A DNA stretch of 60,000 nt from Cristatella mucedo (Eukaryota > Bryozoa > Phylactolaemata > Cristatellidae), in assembly GCA_009760855.2 (NCBI GenBank), contig WPIO01000038.1, positions 64,001 through 124,000 on the forward strand. The letters run 5' to 3'. The position numbers were made by a program, and so were the translations under genes. Below the pieces are notes generated by a model. That model saw nothing but the letters and a program-made list of their open reading frames with translations, ran no database searches and was not told where the DNA came from. This document shows, one piece after another, positions 1 to 49,811 of this stretch; position 1 is the stretch's first letter; each line of letters begins with the position of its first letter.

Positions 1-780
1 AGCTGGCAAAACAAAGAGCAGGTGCACTCGCATCAGCCCCAAAAGAGCCTGCGCCGATATCGGTTAAAAACCCTAGCAGTTCGGCAGCTGCTAATTGAAT
101 TACACTGCATGGGCGACTCGCAGGTCAACCAAAAAAAAAAGTGCTCAAGAGGAGCCGTCGTCGATATCCTATGCTGGCGAAAAAAGATGCCTCTCGCCAA
201 AAGGCTAGACGTGACGACTTGCAGAGCCATTCAGCCGTTCAGCTTGTCATCTGTCCTGCTAGGAACGCTTCTCAACACGATTGATTATCGAGCTGCCCCC
301 ACTCCAACTGGCTGTCGTGAAGCACTGGAGGCTCGTTGCAATAAATAGAAGACAGAGAGACACACAGATCGACAGACAGAGCCAGAGAGTGGCAAAGCTG
401 GTGAGACAGACAGACAGACAGACAGATAGACAGACAGAGACAGACAGAGAGGGTACAGGAAGAACCGAAGCAAGCAAGAAAAAAGTGCATGAAAAAGTGT
501 TCATCCAAGGCAGGAGGCCTTGACACTGTAGGTTTAAGGCATGATCTACTGTACCACTGGCAGTTTTGGGTGAGATGGAACTTCAGTGGCCAGGAAGCTA
601 GCAAGCTACCTACAACCAGCAAGTGCTGCCCATTCATACAGGTATGGCTAGCCAAGCAATTGACCGTGCCTATGCTAAAACCTACTACTCTAGTGCTGTC
701 AGCCCACAATGGAATGTTTAAAAAAATAAGACGAATGTTGGATAAGAAGTTTTCGTACCGACCACGGCAATGATGTGATA
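1..780. other. Unassigned sequence with a short GACA/GA tract
   Basis: No gene was recognised. A purine-rich stretch of about 110 bp (349-460) contains a run of GACA units at about 406-437, which produces Cys-Leu-Ser shadow frames. The rest shows no repeat family I know. Confidence 0.5.
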
Positions 781-804
781 GGAGGAGCCTTCGTTAGGCA
801 CTCA

Positions 805-1617
805 TCAAGCGACATTTCTAGTCTGCCTACTTTCTGCTACATAACATTGCTCAAATTCAGGCTTGTTTAGATAGGGATACCACATCTAACCTAAGTTGGT
901 CCGTGCATTTGCGACATCCCGTCGTGACTTATGCTACTCACTGCTTGCTGGCCTACCGGCATGTGCAATCAGGCGCTTACAGCTGGTTCAAAACTCTGCA
1001 GCTAGGCTTGTCTGTCGTGAGCGACAGTTGCCACATAATACACTTCTCGCCGACCTGCACTGGCTACCAGTTAAGTAACGGATCGACTTCAACGTTTTGT
1101 TGCTCACTTTTAGGTCCCTTCATTCTTTGGCTCCAGCCTACCCATCCGATCTACACCCCTACCAGGTTAAGCATCGTACCACGTGCTTTTCGGAATCTAA
1201 CTGTTTACCTATACCTGGTATAGAGCTCAAATCCTTTGGATACCGTGCAAAAAGTTTGCATGCTCCCAAAGCCTGGAACTCACTCCCAACTTGCATCACG
1301 ACATCTCCTGACTTGACTATATTTAAAAAGAAATTAAAAATGCACCAATTTATCACATTTATATCGCATTTACTGGGTCCTTGTGATTCGTCCTTTATGT
1401 GCTTATGTGTGCTGACCCTGAACATGCTGCCACTAACCAAACTTGCATGCTGACCTTGTGCGTATCACCCCTAACCATGTTATTCTTGTTATTTATTGAG
1501 TATGCTACCACTAACCCTTACATCGTGCTTTCTTTGCAGCAATTATAAAGCGCCTTGAAAGAGATTGAGTTTTCTGAGGGCACTTTATCAAATGTATTAT
1601 TATTATTACAAGTCGTT
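805..1617 (+). mobile_element. L2/CR1-type LINE, 3' fragment
   Basis: The remnant covers the end of the reverse transcriptase ORF and the 3' UTR. Frames broken by shifts still show [18 protein letters not shown] and LTIFKKKLK. It ends with the family tail GCGCCTTGAAAGAGATTGAG and a short (ATT)n run. It is 5'-truncated. Confidence 0.85.
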
Positions 1618-1726
1618 CGGCTTAGTTCTAACCGACCTCAAATTCTTTGTAGACCGAGCCTTTAATATGAAAAAATAATAATAATAGTGATAAGACATTA
1701 GTATTTTAACTAGCATCGTATGAGAG

Positions 1727-2140
1727 CTAGATCTCTTTATAGGCCCTTTTCATATACTGCAAAGGAAGCATGGCTAGTGGTGTGATAACGTGCAAAGAGT
1801 CAGCATACATAAGCATATAAAGGACAATTCACACGGATCTAATGAACACTGTGAGGAAGCAGTGTTCTGATAGCATCATTTTAATTGTCGCCAAGTCAGG
1901 CGATGAAGTAAATCGATTGTAAGTTCCAGGCTTTCGGAGCACATAAACTAAAGACATGGTCCCCAAAGGATTTGACGTTGGTTCAAGCCACAGCTAAACT
2001 TGACTTGAGTCAGACGAGTGGTGGTACAATCCGTAGGGAATCTGACTGGTAAGCAGTTCGAATAGGTAGGCTGAAAAAGAGAAAGTGAAGGGACCTAAGA
2101 GTGAGTGACCTTGAACCTTGAAGTCTGCTGGATGGGGAGC
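1727..2140 (-). mobile_element. L2-type LINE, 3' fragment
   Basis: Complement of the L2 C-terminal RT and 3' UTR region, recognisable by the reversed 'gagttccaggcttt' and 'tccaaaggatttga' signature blocks and the CATACATAAGCA motif. Heavily mutated. Confidence 0.7.
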
Positions 2141-2149
2141 CTGCTCCAA

Positions 2150-2400
2150 AAGTCAGGCGCCCACCAGTCACTGACGTCACGACATACCCTGAAGTGATGA
2201 CATTTAAAAAGAAGCTATACGCCAGCCTGCTCCTCGGTTCATTTGCCATGTCGGAGTGACTTGCCCTTTCAGCGAATACCCGCGTTCGCACAGTGCGCCA
2301 TTAACCTAATGAGTCCTTTATTTATGCATATGTGAACTGCCTACAAATGGATTTAGCAGTCATGGGTGCTATCTAAATGTCTGTTGATATTATTATCATC
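2150..2400 (+). mobile_element. L2-type LINE, short 3' fragment
   Basis: The block 'gacatttaaaaagaagct' and the following UTR-like words match the end of the L2 ORF in plus orientation, abutting the opposite-strand copy. Divergent; limits approximate. Confidence 0.5.
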
Positions 2401-2699
2401 TTTCTTACTACTATTCATACCGATTCAAGCTGCCTTGCCCCAAAAATCAACTAGTAATGTCAACTCACAGTTCTTGCTTGCAAAGCTTCTCCGTTTCATC
2501 TCAACTGATTTGCCACTCCCGAATTAGCGGCCAATATCGGACACACGAAAGCATAACATCGTTTTCAACACAGCTGAGAAGAGCGAATTAGTATAACACC
2601 GCCAACCCACCCTCCCATGTTTGGAAGAGGCACGTGTAGAAATCCAAATGACAAATCGATGTCCTAATGGCTTTCTAACACGCTGGTGCTAATACTACA

Positions 2700-3410
2700 C
2701 TATAATAATAATAATACACTAAGAAAACTGTTGCACAGCATACTAAGAAAACTACAGATGCTAGAAATAAAGCCCGCCAATTGATCAGTGGTAACACGCA
2801 GAGTTCCGCCGTGCGCAAAAACAAACAAAGACAACTCATGTGGATGGAGCAAGAGCCCTGAGTAATAGGCAGGTTTCAGCTTTCTTACATGTAAAGTCAA
2901 GGGATGTTGCGATAAAAATTGGCAGTGAGCTGTAGGTTTTGGGAAAAGACGAACTGATGGCACGATCCTTAATGGTCAGACGTTGGTTAGAGGGACGACT
3001 TGAGTCAGAAGAGCAGGCGATATGATGCAAAGCTTGATTAGGAAGTGTGTGTATTTTTTTGACAGGTAAGCTCGAACAAGAGCGTGAAGGACCTAAAAGT
3101 GAGCGACAGATTCTCGCTAAGCTGCAGCACAGGCTACTTGACGAGGAGGAGCAGCCTGTGCAGGTCGGTGAGCGGCAGTGTAGCGTGGCGTTTGTGCATT
3201 TGCGAGAGACAAAATATACTGCATAGCTTTAACCAACTAAACCTCCTACTGAACAGGCAGGAAGACATTCGAGTTATGAGTTAGAGGCGTCTGCTTGGGA
3301 TGTCAAAAGTGCATGGACTAGCTGGACGGCGGTGGTGTCCTTATCTAACCAAATCCCAATTTATGCTTTGATGCATAGCTGAAAGTAGGCAGACTGTACT
3401 ATGGGCTTGA
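2700..3410 (-). mobile_element. L2-type LINE fragment
   Basis: The copy starts with (AAT)n at 2703-2715 and runs antisense through KTYSSLPIFIATSLDFTCKK, the remnant of the family's W-N-S-L-P-T motif. It reaches 'ctgaaagtaggcagac' at 3380, the complement of the conserved V-x-S-A-Y-F-Q-L segment. Heavily degraded. Confidence 0.68.
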
Positions 3411-4880
3411 TGTGATCCTCTAGCAAATGCCATGTTTAGAACTCTCAGTGGTATGCAAAGATTACATGAGATATTCTGGCACAGCCTATTTTAAGAGCTC
3501 TTAAGGCGTTCGACTTTCTCAGTAACAAAATGTATGCTCACAGCTAGTAAGTTGATTTCTCGACATTCAACTTGAGAAAATGTACTCTTATTTATTAATT
3601 TATTTAGGCAGCGCTCATGATTTGCTTGCATCGGCAGGTTCGCTTTCTTCAAGTCGTACCGAGCATCGCCAGCATCGCGGTCTGACCGGTGCCCTGATAC
3701 TAGAGTCCTTTGGCCACCACTCCCCACTACGGTGGTATCTACCTGCGACGAAGGGCAGCAGGGCTAAAAGAACCCCTGACGGATTCTGGGCCGATTGCGC
3801 TGGCCGTGTGTGCTACGCAGGCGTCGTCGCCATCAGCAACGGTTGACTCGGGGGGGGGGGGAAGCAAACGATAAGCTGACCCTTGACATCAGATCGGCTC
3901 TGAGTTGAGTCGTACGGCCACCCTGAATGAGACCGTAGATGCAGGCGACTCTCAGTGGAACTCAGTGGCCTCCAATCAAACGCGAAGCATCCAGACACAC
4001 TACGACCTGCAGGAGGCCAGCAGCACCGAGTCACCAGCCTCCAACGGCCATCACCATCCGGAACGCTCCCTGCAGCTGCTACTGCAGCTGCTGACTCACC
4101 TAACCACTCTCAGCTGGTGGCCAAAGCATGACCAAGAAGTGGCGATTCTAGACAAGATGGGTGGTGGGTGGGTGGGTGGTAGGGTTGGTATCCCTGAGCC
4201 AGCCTGCACAGGATCTCGGCTCCCTCACTTCTCACAAGCACGCTTGTGATGCTCCAGCGCCTGCTTGCTGCCATCCTCAGCTGAGGGGAATTGCAGCCGC
4301 AGCAATGGCAGCGGCGGGGGCAGTAGTTATCACGGGTGGGGGGGGCCGAAATGGAATTACCTCTGGAAGCTAACCTACCGCAGCTGCAGCCACCTAGGCT
4401 GCACGATGCCCAGCCTCCACTTGATGCTGCCAATAATCCAAGTTTGGGCACGGTCGGGCACGCTCAAACTGGAGCTATCTATAGAGACCGGCACCGCATT
4501 CCAATCCTTCACAGCAAAAGAAGACGTTAACGGCCGAACCTTTGTCAACAAAGAGAGAGCACTAACGTCGCCAGTGAAGAGTACAGCACAAGGAGCAGCC
4601 ATGTTAAACGAATGATTCTGAGTTGCCCAGGTTGAATACAATGCTAACCGCCAGATATCGAACTCTATAGGCTACTATTTATAACCCTACGATAAGGTAT
4701 GGACAGCCAAGTTAGTTTACAAATTTGAACATCCCGTTAAGACTTGTGTACCTCTTCCCTGTAGGTCTGAGTGCATGAGAAATAAGATGCTTACAGATGG
4801 GGCAGACCTTTGGTAGTTCAGCTCGTCTGCTGCCAATGTCACAAACCAACATTACCACAATTGAGAATACTGGGAGAAGT
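3411..4880. other. Unassigned, partly GC-rich
   Basis: No gene was recognised. The stretch 3850-3860 is a poly-G run. The segment 4040-4420 is GC-rich with CAGCTG words and overlapping frames on both strands, none with a family match. It could hold the missing last CRYZL1 exon, but no candidate passed inspection. Confidence 0.4.
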
Positions 4881-5041
4881 CTTAGCCTAGCAATAAGGTG
4901 CCCACACTTTTGCCATATCCACCCTCGACCTCCAGTTCGAGTCCTTCAGCAGACAAATCTTGATTACCCACTCCAAGCAGAATTGATAGCCACCAAGGCT
5001 TTGCTGCAGCTACTCGAAAAGCGTTTTTTAATCAACCGACC
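4880..5041 (+). mobile_element. tRNA-derived SINE, family B, degraded copy
   Basis: It has an A-box-like start (tagcctagcaataagg), a B-box-like 'agttcgagtcctt', then the family B body 'ttgattacccact', 'caaggcttt' and the tail 'tttttaatcaaccgac'. Divergent from the other copies. Confidence 0.55.
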
Positions 5042-5390
5042 TTTATTTTCCTTTTTTTTTATTTTAAACAACTTAAGCTTCCCAATCGTTCCAAGCAAGA
5101 ATCGTACGAACTACGCAGTCCTCATACTAGCATGAAAGAGACTGGTCAGTACCAGAGAAATACGGCAAAATTAAATGATGTGCAGACTGAAGTAAGCCCT
5201 AAGCATCGGCAATCGTGATTTTGTGAAGTTGCAGCTAACAGCATGTACATGCCTGCAGACAGGTGTAAGGCAAAGCATGTGCAGAGCCAAATGGTCTTGC
5301 TATGTAGTAAGCATGGCCTCAACAGCTGACCACTGATCAGTCAGTGACGATCACGCACTCACGACACATACGTGCCAACATAAAACACGG

Positions 5391-5433
<43 letters not shown>

Positions 5434-5568
5434 CACGCACACACACGCACACACACACACACACAGTCACGCACGCGCACACATACACGTGTACACACAC
5501 ATACACAAACATGCCCACATGAGCGAGCAAACACACACACACACACGCATGAACACACACACACACAC

Positions 5569-5607
<39 letters not shown>

Positions 5608-5650
5608 CAGGCACACACATACTTGCACACACGCATGCCAGCGCGCACGC
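5391..5650. repeat. (CA)n microsatellite, interrupted
   Basis: About 260 bp of CA repeat with CG, CATG and other interruptions. It is responsible for the long His-Thr and Val-Cys frames on both strands, which are not genes. Confidence 0.97.
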
Positions 5651-5814
5651 ACACCCGAAAATACACCAGCATGATGTCACGAGATCAGGCACAGGTCACA
5701 TGAGCCGCAAGCAAGGTGGGTGAACGAGCCCAAAGCCCAGCAGTTTCTCCTCATATGCCAAAATAAAAAAAAAAAGAGAAGAGTGAATAGGAAAAGCAGG
5801 ACGACGAGTCACTG

Positions 5815-6700
5815 CCGATGGATGGCTTTGCTGTTCTAATAGGTGATGCTATTGTGCGACCTTCACCACGTGCTCGTAATCTAGGTGTCGTGTTCGACAG
5901 CTGCCTCAATTTCAAAAGCTTCATTCAGAAGACTGCCTCTACAGCTAGCCATCACATCCGATCCCTATCCAAGATTAGAAGCTGTCTCCCACAGTGGCTT
6001 GTAAAAAATTTAACTAGCTCTTTAGTTCTGTCTCGGCTTGATTAGTGTAATTCCCTTTTGGCTGGGCTGCCAAAGAAAGCTATTATGCCACTATAGCGGA
6101 CTATAAATATGGCTGCAAGGCTGGTCTTCAAGTCCCAGCAGTTTGAGCACGTGTCACCTCTGCTGAAAGAGCTAGGATGGTTGCCGGTTGAGCAAAGGAT
6201 ACAGAGCAAAGTTCTTATGCTGACCCACAAGGCCCGCCACGGCTTGGCTTCTTCGTACCTAGCTGAACTGCTGCACCAGTTCCAGCCTGTTCGCGCCCTC
6301 AGGTCCTGTGTGGACAATAAATTAGCTGTCCCATTCCTCCGCTTAAAGACAGTTGGCGACAGAAGCTTTAGCTCTGCAGGTCCTAGACTGTGGAACTCGC
6401 CTCCACAATTCTTACGCAACGACAACTACTCTCCAACTGCCGACTATGGCACATCTTTTTCAGCGGTCCTGAACTGCTACGTCTATGCTACTCACTACCT
6501 CAACTGCTCTCCTAACTCTGCTATGCTTCCCACTTTCTCTTTGTTGCGTGAGACGAAGTCTGTTGGCTACCGAATGCGTACCGAAAGCCGCTTAGGCTGT
6601 GAGTGCGCTATACAAAACTCTCCTGCGTAACACCCATGTTCTTTATGACTTTGTGGAGTTACTGACGGAGATACATACATACATACATGCCGATGGATTG
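5815..6700 (+). mobile_element. Second LINE family, RT C-terminal fragment
   Basis: Two frames (5818-6045, 6109-6630) cover the end of an L2-like RT: RARNLGVVFDS, FEHVSPLLKELGWLPVEQ, KARHGLASSYLAELL and FSSAGPRLWNSPPQFL. It is clearly distinct from the main L2 family of the window in protein and UTR. The 3' end carries 'ggagttac' and then (CATA)n at 6669-6690 instead of (ATT)n. One stop and one frameshift in the visible part. Confidence 0.85.
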
Positions 6701-7254
6701 CCAGCTAAGAGCATGGGCAGAAAGGCAAAGGCAGTTGAAGTTTCTCTTGGAGCTCGTTCCTTACGCTGCAATCGGCAGTTGTAGTCGATAGGGCACGACA
6801 TTCATGATTGGTCAAGCTGCTGAGACATGGCGACAGCACACGAAAGATAAAGCCGTGCGATCGGCAAGTTTCTGCAAGGTCAACGCGAGCAGCTAAAGGC
6901 CTGCTTCGGTCAAAGTTGAAGCTTTGGCGTGCTCATGGCGCACAGTATAGGATAATTCTACAAGACTCGCCTGCATCAAGCTATACAGTGGACCTGCAAG
7001 CGATTCTTGCGTAAGGTCAGGATGGCGATAGTGTGTTCGCTTCACCGAAACTTGCATCGGTAGGGCCTACCGACTCCAATTGCGTAGGAGCAGACGGAAC
7101 GCCACAAATGAACGAGGGGCAAAGCCTATGATCTTGGTTTTGATACCGCAAGCTGCATTACTGGCGATGCATCTTGCCGAAGCATGGGATGAGCAGAGCA
7201 ACATCGCTGTCTCACGAAACAATGAGGAAGTGATAACTATAGCTGAGCCGGAAA

Positions 7255-7460
7255 GGCAGTCAAGGAATTGAGTAGCATGGAAGTAGCAGCTCGTAGGGGT
7301 GGCTAGAAAGGGTGGGTGTGCCACAGTTGGCAGAAGGAGAGTAGATGTTGCTGCATAAGAATTGTGGAATTAAATTTAATACGGTCTGCGACCAGCAGAG
7401 CAAAAGCTTCTGTTGCCAACGGTCTTTAAGCATAGCAATGAAACAGCTAATGTATTGAGA
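7255..7460 (-). mobile_element. Second LINE family, 3' fragment
   Basis: Antisense copy containing 'gtagcatggaagtagcagct' and 'ttgccaacggtctttaagc', both also present in the antisense copy at 15 kb. Internally deleted. Confidence 0.7.
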
Positions 7461-8630
7461 GAGCAGAGGACTTAAGGGCTCAAGGAGATGGCTTAATGAG
7501 CCGTAATGAGCAGGCTTTTGATCAGAACGTTATTTAATTACTTGTAGGTATTTGAACACTAGTGAGATCTTCTTCTCTTAGTGGAACAGATAAAAAGGAA
7601 GAACCAAACCGGAACAATCAGTCTTTGCAACGGTCTGCCAGTCAGTGAGTCATTGCAGCTGAGCCTTGTCGCAGCTATACACTAATATGTACAGTCTGCA
7701 ATTCTCAAATTTAATTTCCCTAAGAAAAATTACGAGAAAAGCATCTATCAGCCAGACAGCTTCGGTTTTAAGAAAACTGAAATTAATAGTCTTTATCTAT
7801 GAATATTTTTTAATATAATATTCGAAAAATGCTTTCATTTAGTATCTTGGACATCTTAAATATTTAAAATGGTTTACTGCGATTTTTCGATTGTACATGC
7901 TGGTAAGCCTTTATAATTTTGAAATATACACAGGTCCCACAAAGTAGATCCCATAAACGGGAAGTCACCGCTGATTCAATAGCCAGCATTAACCAGTGGG
8001 AACAGAGCTTTTAAATTTAGCACAAATTGATGTACTCATAGTTTAAATTAATTTTCATAGAAAAAAGACCAAAAGTTAGAACTACCCAAAAGTGAGAGCA
8101 CATCAAACCTTGACGCCAATGGATCACAAACAAAACAGTGCAAATGGCACAGGATATTCATGTAACTATTGCAGATGACAGCAAGAAAATCAATCAAACA
8201 AAGGAGAAAGCTGCACTAAGCACTGCACTACTGATACTCGATGAAAGCGTGATTTCTCAACACTAACAAGAGACTCTTTATTCAAAGTCCACGAGAATTA
8301 TAATAACAGAACTACTGCATTTGAAATTGTTTTCATTTTTCCTTTTCTAAAAGCTTTGCAACATTAATTATGAAAGAGCCACAAAACTGCTCGTCAGTAG
8401 GGTGGGCTCGCCAGCTAGATCTGCAAACACTCAGGCCTCAACATTCAAAGGAAAGTTAAGAGTTTTCCGTAGTTTTTCACTGGCACGTTTCTTACTACAA
8501 TTTTGAAACAACTAATGTAAGGCACTTGAAAGCTCTAATCGATATGGAAAGCAAGGTTTGTCATCGAAGAACGGCCGAAATGTCCATAACATTCACAGTT
8601 TGTCCAATATCCCAGCACTTCTCACACGTC
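7461..8630. other. AT-rich sequence without recognisable features
   Basis: About 1.2 kb with no long frames on either strand, no repeat family recognised and no splice-site-bounded candidate. Probably plain intergenic DNA. Confidence 0.5.
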
Positions 8631-8636
8631 ACTTTG

Positions 8637-9009
<373 letters not shown>

Positions 9010-9012
<3 letters not shown>

Positions 9013-10200
9013 ACATCTCTGAAGTCCAAGTGTCATGGCTTCAGCTAATAAGCCTCACAGAGACAGGCATTTTGTACAGTGCTGTTGAGTTCTGGCTATT
9101 GACCAATCATGAAATACCTCTGAATGTGGCAGAAGTTATTCTTAGTGGAGCATAGCCCATGTTTGTAACCTCAGCTGCTGCTTCACCTGACTACCTTAGT
9201 GAAAGCATCCACTTGCACATGCAGCTGAGCCTATCCATACCGGCTCAGCAGTGTGGCAGAGTTAATATGATGCACAGTGTGCCTCAGGGTGGGGGTGTCA
9301 CGGGCAAGGAACTATGCAGAGACCCTCCCTGCACTGCGCCTGGGTAACTTTGGGAGGCAATCGCCGACATCAAAGTGAACTCTGGCTGGCGTTAGCTTGC
9401 CAGTGTGGGTGGTCCACAAGGATAAGCTAATTAGCATAGACCAGTTAGATCAACTAGATCAACAGCACCGGCGCCTACCTCGAAGTTAGTGTGCTCAGCA
9501 ACTGAATCAAGCCGAACAGTTCTCGCCAGGGACGCCCGGGGCTGAGTCGCAAAGATCTGAAGCTATTCCATGGGCAGCAACGAAGCAAAGAGGCCAACAG
9601 CAGGATTCAACAAACGACGAAGCACAGCGACCGTGTGACCATGTGACAGCCGAACGACCTCATCATGACATGAGACGGGGCCATTCGCAGTGCACAGGGC
9701 AAAGCCTCGGAAACAGCTGCCCGAGTGCGTCCGCAGAGAGAGAGAGCAGGGAAGTGGAAATATCGGAGAATCAGCTGCACATCGTCGTGCGAATCCGACA
9801 AGCGATGCAAGTGCGGAGCCAGAGAGAGAAAGAGGGAGAGAGAGAGAGAGCAAGTGAGAGAGAAAGAGAGAGAGGGGGGAGGGAGAGTGGCAACCGCTAG
9901 CACTCTTCAAGCCATCGTAAAACCTCGTAAGACAAGAAAGCGTGCCACCAGTACGTGCCTCCCCCATGGCGTACTGTGAGCAAAGGAGGACGAGACGCCA
10001 AGCACGACTATCCACCCGCCCAGCCTTGCAGCTATGGACCAGCCGATATTAGCACACACACATCACGATTGGAAACCGAGCGTTAGATGCACAGGCACGT
10101 TGGCAGCCCCCTACCGCTCTACATGGCTGGTAGATAGCTTAAAATGAAATTGGCATACCTAGTACCGATCGAGATCGATAGCAGTTCTCCAGAGGGTCAA
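9010..10200. other. Unassigned sequence with a GA-rich patch
   Basis: No gene was recognised. A GA-rich imperfect repeat lies at 9815-9885. A minus-strand frame (9563-10015) crosses it and was judged a shadow: it has no family match and most of its length is low complexity. Confidence 0.4.
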
Positions 10201-10204
10201 CCTG

Positions 10205-11402
10205 GATGGTCGCACGAGTCGTGGCAGACCAGCTGAATTCATATACTGAAACTTCAATCTTGCCAGTAAGTTCCAGTCTGGTTTTACGGCTAGTCCCTCC
10301 ATAGAGTCGGCATTGCTTCAGGTACATACCGACCTACTTAGGAATGCAGACAAGGGTAGAGTATATCTTCTTGTTTAGCTCGGTCCTTCGGCAGCTTTTG
10401 ATACTATCGATCACCAAGTCCTCGAGAGCCTCTCATCTCGTCTGAGCATCACTGGTACTTTCCTGCCATCTTTTAGGTCCTATCTCAGTGGAAGACTCCA
10501 GAGTATTGATGTGAATGGACAAAGATCATCCGAGGAACCTCTGAAATATGGGGTACCTCGTGGCTCCGTGCTTGGCCCGTTCTTTTCATGGTTTATACTC
10601 TCCCTCTTGCCGATGTAATGGCCAAGCATAATCTAGGCCTTCATTTCTACGCAGATGACACTTAATTGTACCTTTGCTAAGATCCCTCCCAGCCTTCCAT
10701 CACGTCGAATTCTCTCAACTCCCTTGCTGCATGTATTAAAACCACACATGGATGGCAGCAAGCTTCCTTAAATTGAATTATGATAAAAACCAACCTACTA
10801 CCTGTTGGCTTGCCTGTCATGATAATTGCAGTTGCCACATTCACCACTTCTCGCTGACCGGAACTGGCTGCCAGTCAAGCAATACTTCGACTTCAAGATT
10901 CTGTCACTCACTTGTAGGTACCTTCATTTTTTGGCTCCAGCCTACCTATCAGATCTACTCCCCACCAGGTTAAGCATTGTACCACCCGCTTTTCCGAATC
11001 TAATCGTTTACCTACGTCTCCCACGAACCTCAAATCCATAGGAAACCGTGCCTTTAGTTTGCATATTCCCAGAGGTTGGAACTAACTTCTGACTTGTGCA
11101 CGACATCTCCTGAGTTGACCACATTAAAAAAAAACTACAGGCACATCTATTCATCACAGCATTTAGTGGGTCAATCTGATTTGTCCTTCGTGTGCTTATG
11201 AGTGCTGAAACTGTGCCACTAAATACCACTAACCATATTTGCCTGCTGACGTGTGCATGCCACCTCTCAGCATGTTATGCTTGCTGTCATTGAGCATATT
11301 ACCACTAGCAATTCGATTATGCTTCCTTTGCAGCAAATGTAAAGTGCCTAGAAAGAGATCGGGTTCTCGGAGGGAGCTAAAACAAATGTATTATTATTAT
11401 TA
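10205..11402 (+). mobile_element. L2-type LINE, degraded copy
   Basis: The copy covers the mid-RT to the 3' end. Visible landmarks are the 'ttttgatactatcgatcacc' D-T-I-D-H segment, a mutated catalytic A-D-D region near 10641-10660 and the family 3' UTR ending 'tgcctagaaagagatcgg' with (ATT)n. About 180 bp around 10800, between the A-D-D region and the W-L-P-V segment, is deleted. Confidence 0.85.
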
Positions 11403-12076
11403 CTATTCTCAAGGTGAAAAAGCAAGAACTCGAGCACCAGGCGAGCTGAAGTCTAGCTTTGAGAAGGATCTGAATCCAGCACACCATTGCACTGCGGTAG
11501 GCCGGTCAGTCAGCCGGCCACTCGATGGCTGCTGTTTTCAGTTGCTCATCCGTAACAAAACCGGCAGCACATTTGATTGGTCGGCTGTATTGACTCGGTC
11601 GATTTAGTAGCAGCATGCTCTAATTTGTCGGCTATGGCACAAATCAGTTCCACGAAGCTGTCTCATAGGGATGGTTCTAGGAGACGGTAGCCAGTAAAAA
11701 TTGGCATAGGAAAGGAAGGAAAATTAGCTTAACTGATGCAAGCTTATGCACGCTTGCTTGTCTAAGCATTTTACCTCTCATGTCATTAACCCTAGGCTAT
11801 TGCTTGTCCTGCAGAGAGTGGTAAAGCAGCTGGTCTCTTAAGGCACCACTACACAGACGACTTATTGTTGTTATTATTATTATTATTATAAAGCTAAGTT
11901 TCGGCAAAACTGCTAGCAACGGCCACTTCAGCACTGCCCCAGTTAAGCCAACCAACAGTAAGCGACCCTAGAATCGCCAAACCCTGCAGCCAGCCATGCC
12001 GGTGATAAATAAACTTCAAGGGTAGATTGTGAAAGCCATCCTGGCCAACAACCTCAGTCTCAGCAGCTAATCTCAC
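11403..12076. other. Unassigned; flank of CRYZL1 exon 9
   Basis: It contains an L2-like tail ending with (ATT)n at 11872-11888 and otherwise no recognisable feature. The terminal CRYZL1 exon could start in or beyond it. Confidence 0.4.
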
Positions 12077-33446
<21,370 letters not shown>

Positions 33447-34401
33447 GCCGCAAGGAAAGAAGCTGGACCGGCACGGGATGCCTCAACCTTCACCTTGTTA
33501 AAAGTGGGCGGTTTCAAACAGAGGTCAGTGGCTAGCCCACATCTTTGGGCTACCTCTATATCCCACTGCAGGAGGGTCGCACAATTTAAATTCTGTTAGA
33601 AACTTGAAGTCATTTTCCTTGAAATTCCGCTGCTCCAGCACTCCGTGCAACTTATTTCTATTGTGAATTTATTCTTTTCTCCGAAGATCTAGTGAATACA
33701 GAAACGTAAAAGACTCCTGTAGCGATTGAGAGAATGTTAAGGTGCGTTCATTCACTTCAAAATCCATCAAAAACTAGAAAGTTCTTGCAAATACTTTTTT
33801 AAATTGTAGCAATTCTTGCTAAGGGTATTTTTCAGGAGGGTATTTCCCCTCGAACCTCCACGATCACGTTGCCGCCTCATATGCCTATGCCTCCACAATT
33901 AAACTTACTATGCCCCTGAGAGACCAATCGAGTTCTTTACTGAGCCTTTCATCGGATATTTGATGGGCCAAGCTGTGTTGGCTAGCAACTCTTTCCCTGC
34001 GAGCGACCGAGCGCGCGAATGCGTCGGTGGCTCGGCAGCTGAAAACCCCAACACTGAGGCAGAGACCAACAAAATTGACTTGTCTGAAGAGAAAATCTTG
34101 TATTAAATTGCAATTGATAATCGGTTACTCGTGGTCTTACGTGAGGAGTACGATATACGCAGAGTCCGGAAGCACGGTCCGCTGCCTGCCTCGCCCATCG
34201 CCTGCCGACGTCGCCCAAACATTTCGTTTAATGCCACCTATAAGCTCAAAATCGCAACATTTTATCTACAGATTTTAAATATCTAAATAGACTACCTTAC
34301 GCATTTTGCAAGGGGAAATGCTCTTCCGGGGCAACCTTTGATAGCCGTCTGTGGATGCTTTTTAAAGGGCGTCGCTGTAACGCGTGCGGTAGCCATGACA
34401 A
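33447..34401. promoter_or_regulatory. Shared intergenic region of divergent CRYZL1 and MORN1
   Basis: This 955-bp interval lies between the two start codons, so it must contain both 5' UTRs and promoters unless there are upstream non-coding exons. I recognise no LINE, SINE or microsatellite in it, unlike all surrounding DNA. No TATA or other core element could be placed with confidence. A bidirectional promoter is inferred from the layout only. Confidence 0.6.
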
Positions 34402-49401
<15,000 letters not shown>

Positions 49402-49811
49402 GTGTGCTCTGCTTCCCTCTGCGGCGCCCCGATGCAAGAGATATAGCCCGGAACAGAATGGGACAGGCTCCGTAATAGTCAGATGTGGCGGCCGTTGTGT
49501 GTGAAGAGGTTGATGGTGCCCTTACATCGCTCAATCCTGGATCTCGTAGATGAGCGGGCATGTTGGATGGATGTGGCTTCTCGCCGTTGGCTGCCAGTTG
49601 ACTGACTCTTGCCCCAGCAGATGAGTGTGGTTGGCATCTGCTGGCGACCGTATGCCCACTACTGGCTTGTCCACTGGGCGTGGAAGTGTAGGCTTCTCTG
49701 AGTTAGTAGCTACAAATTGCAGAGAGAGTGCATTTTCCTGCTGGCGATTTGGCCTTCGACTTTTTTTGGGCCCTTGCAAACCTAGAAACATCGCTCTGGT
49801 AGTTTTCCCAG

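Noticed and set aside
5337-5703. His/Thr and Cys/Val frames of about 110 codons
   Set aside because: Artefacts of the (CA)n tract.
6800-6880. Minus-strand segment reading RNLPIARLYLS as the last CRYZL1 exon
   Set aside because: It has an acceptor in the right phase but lacks the E-A-K and V-V-Q-F features and ends in an unrelated sequence.
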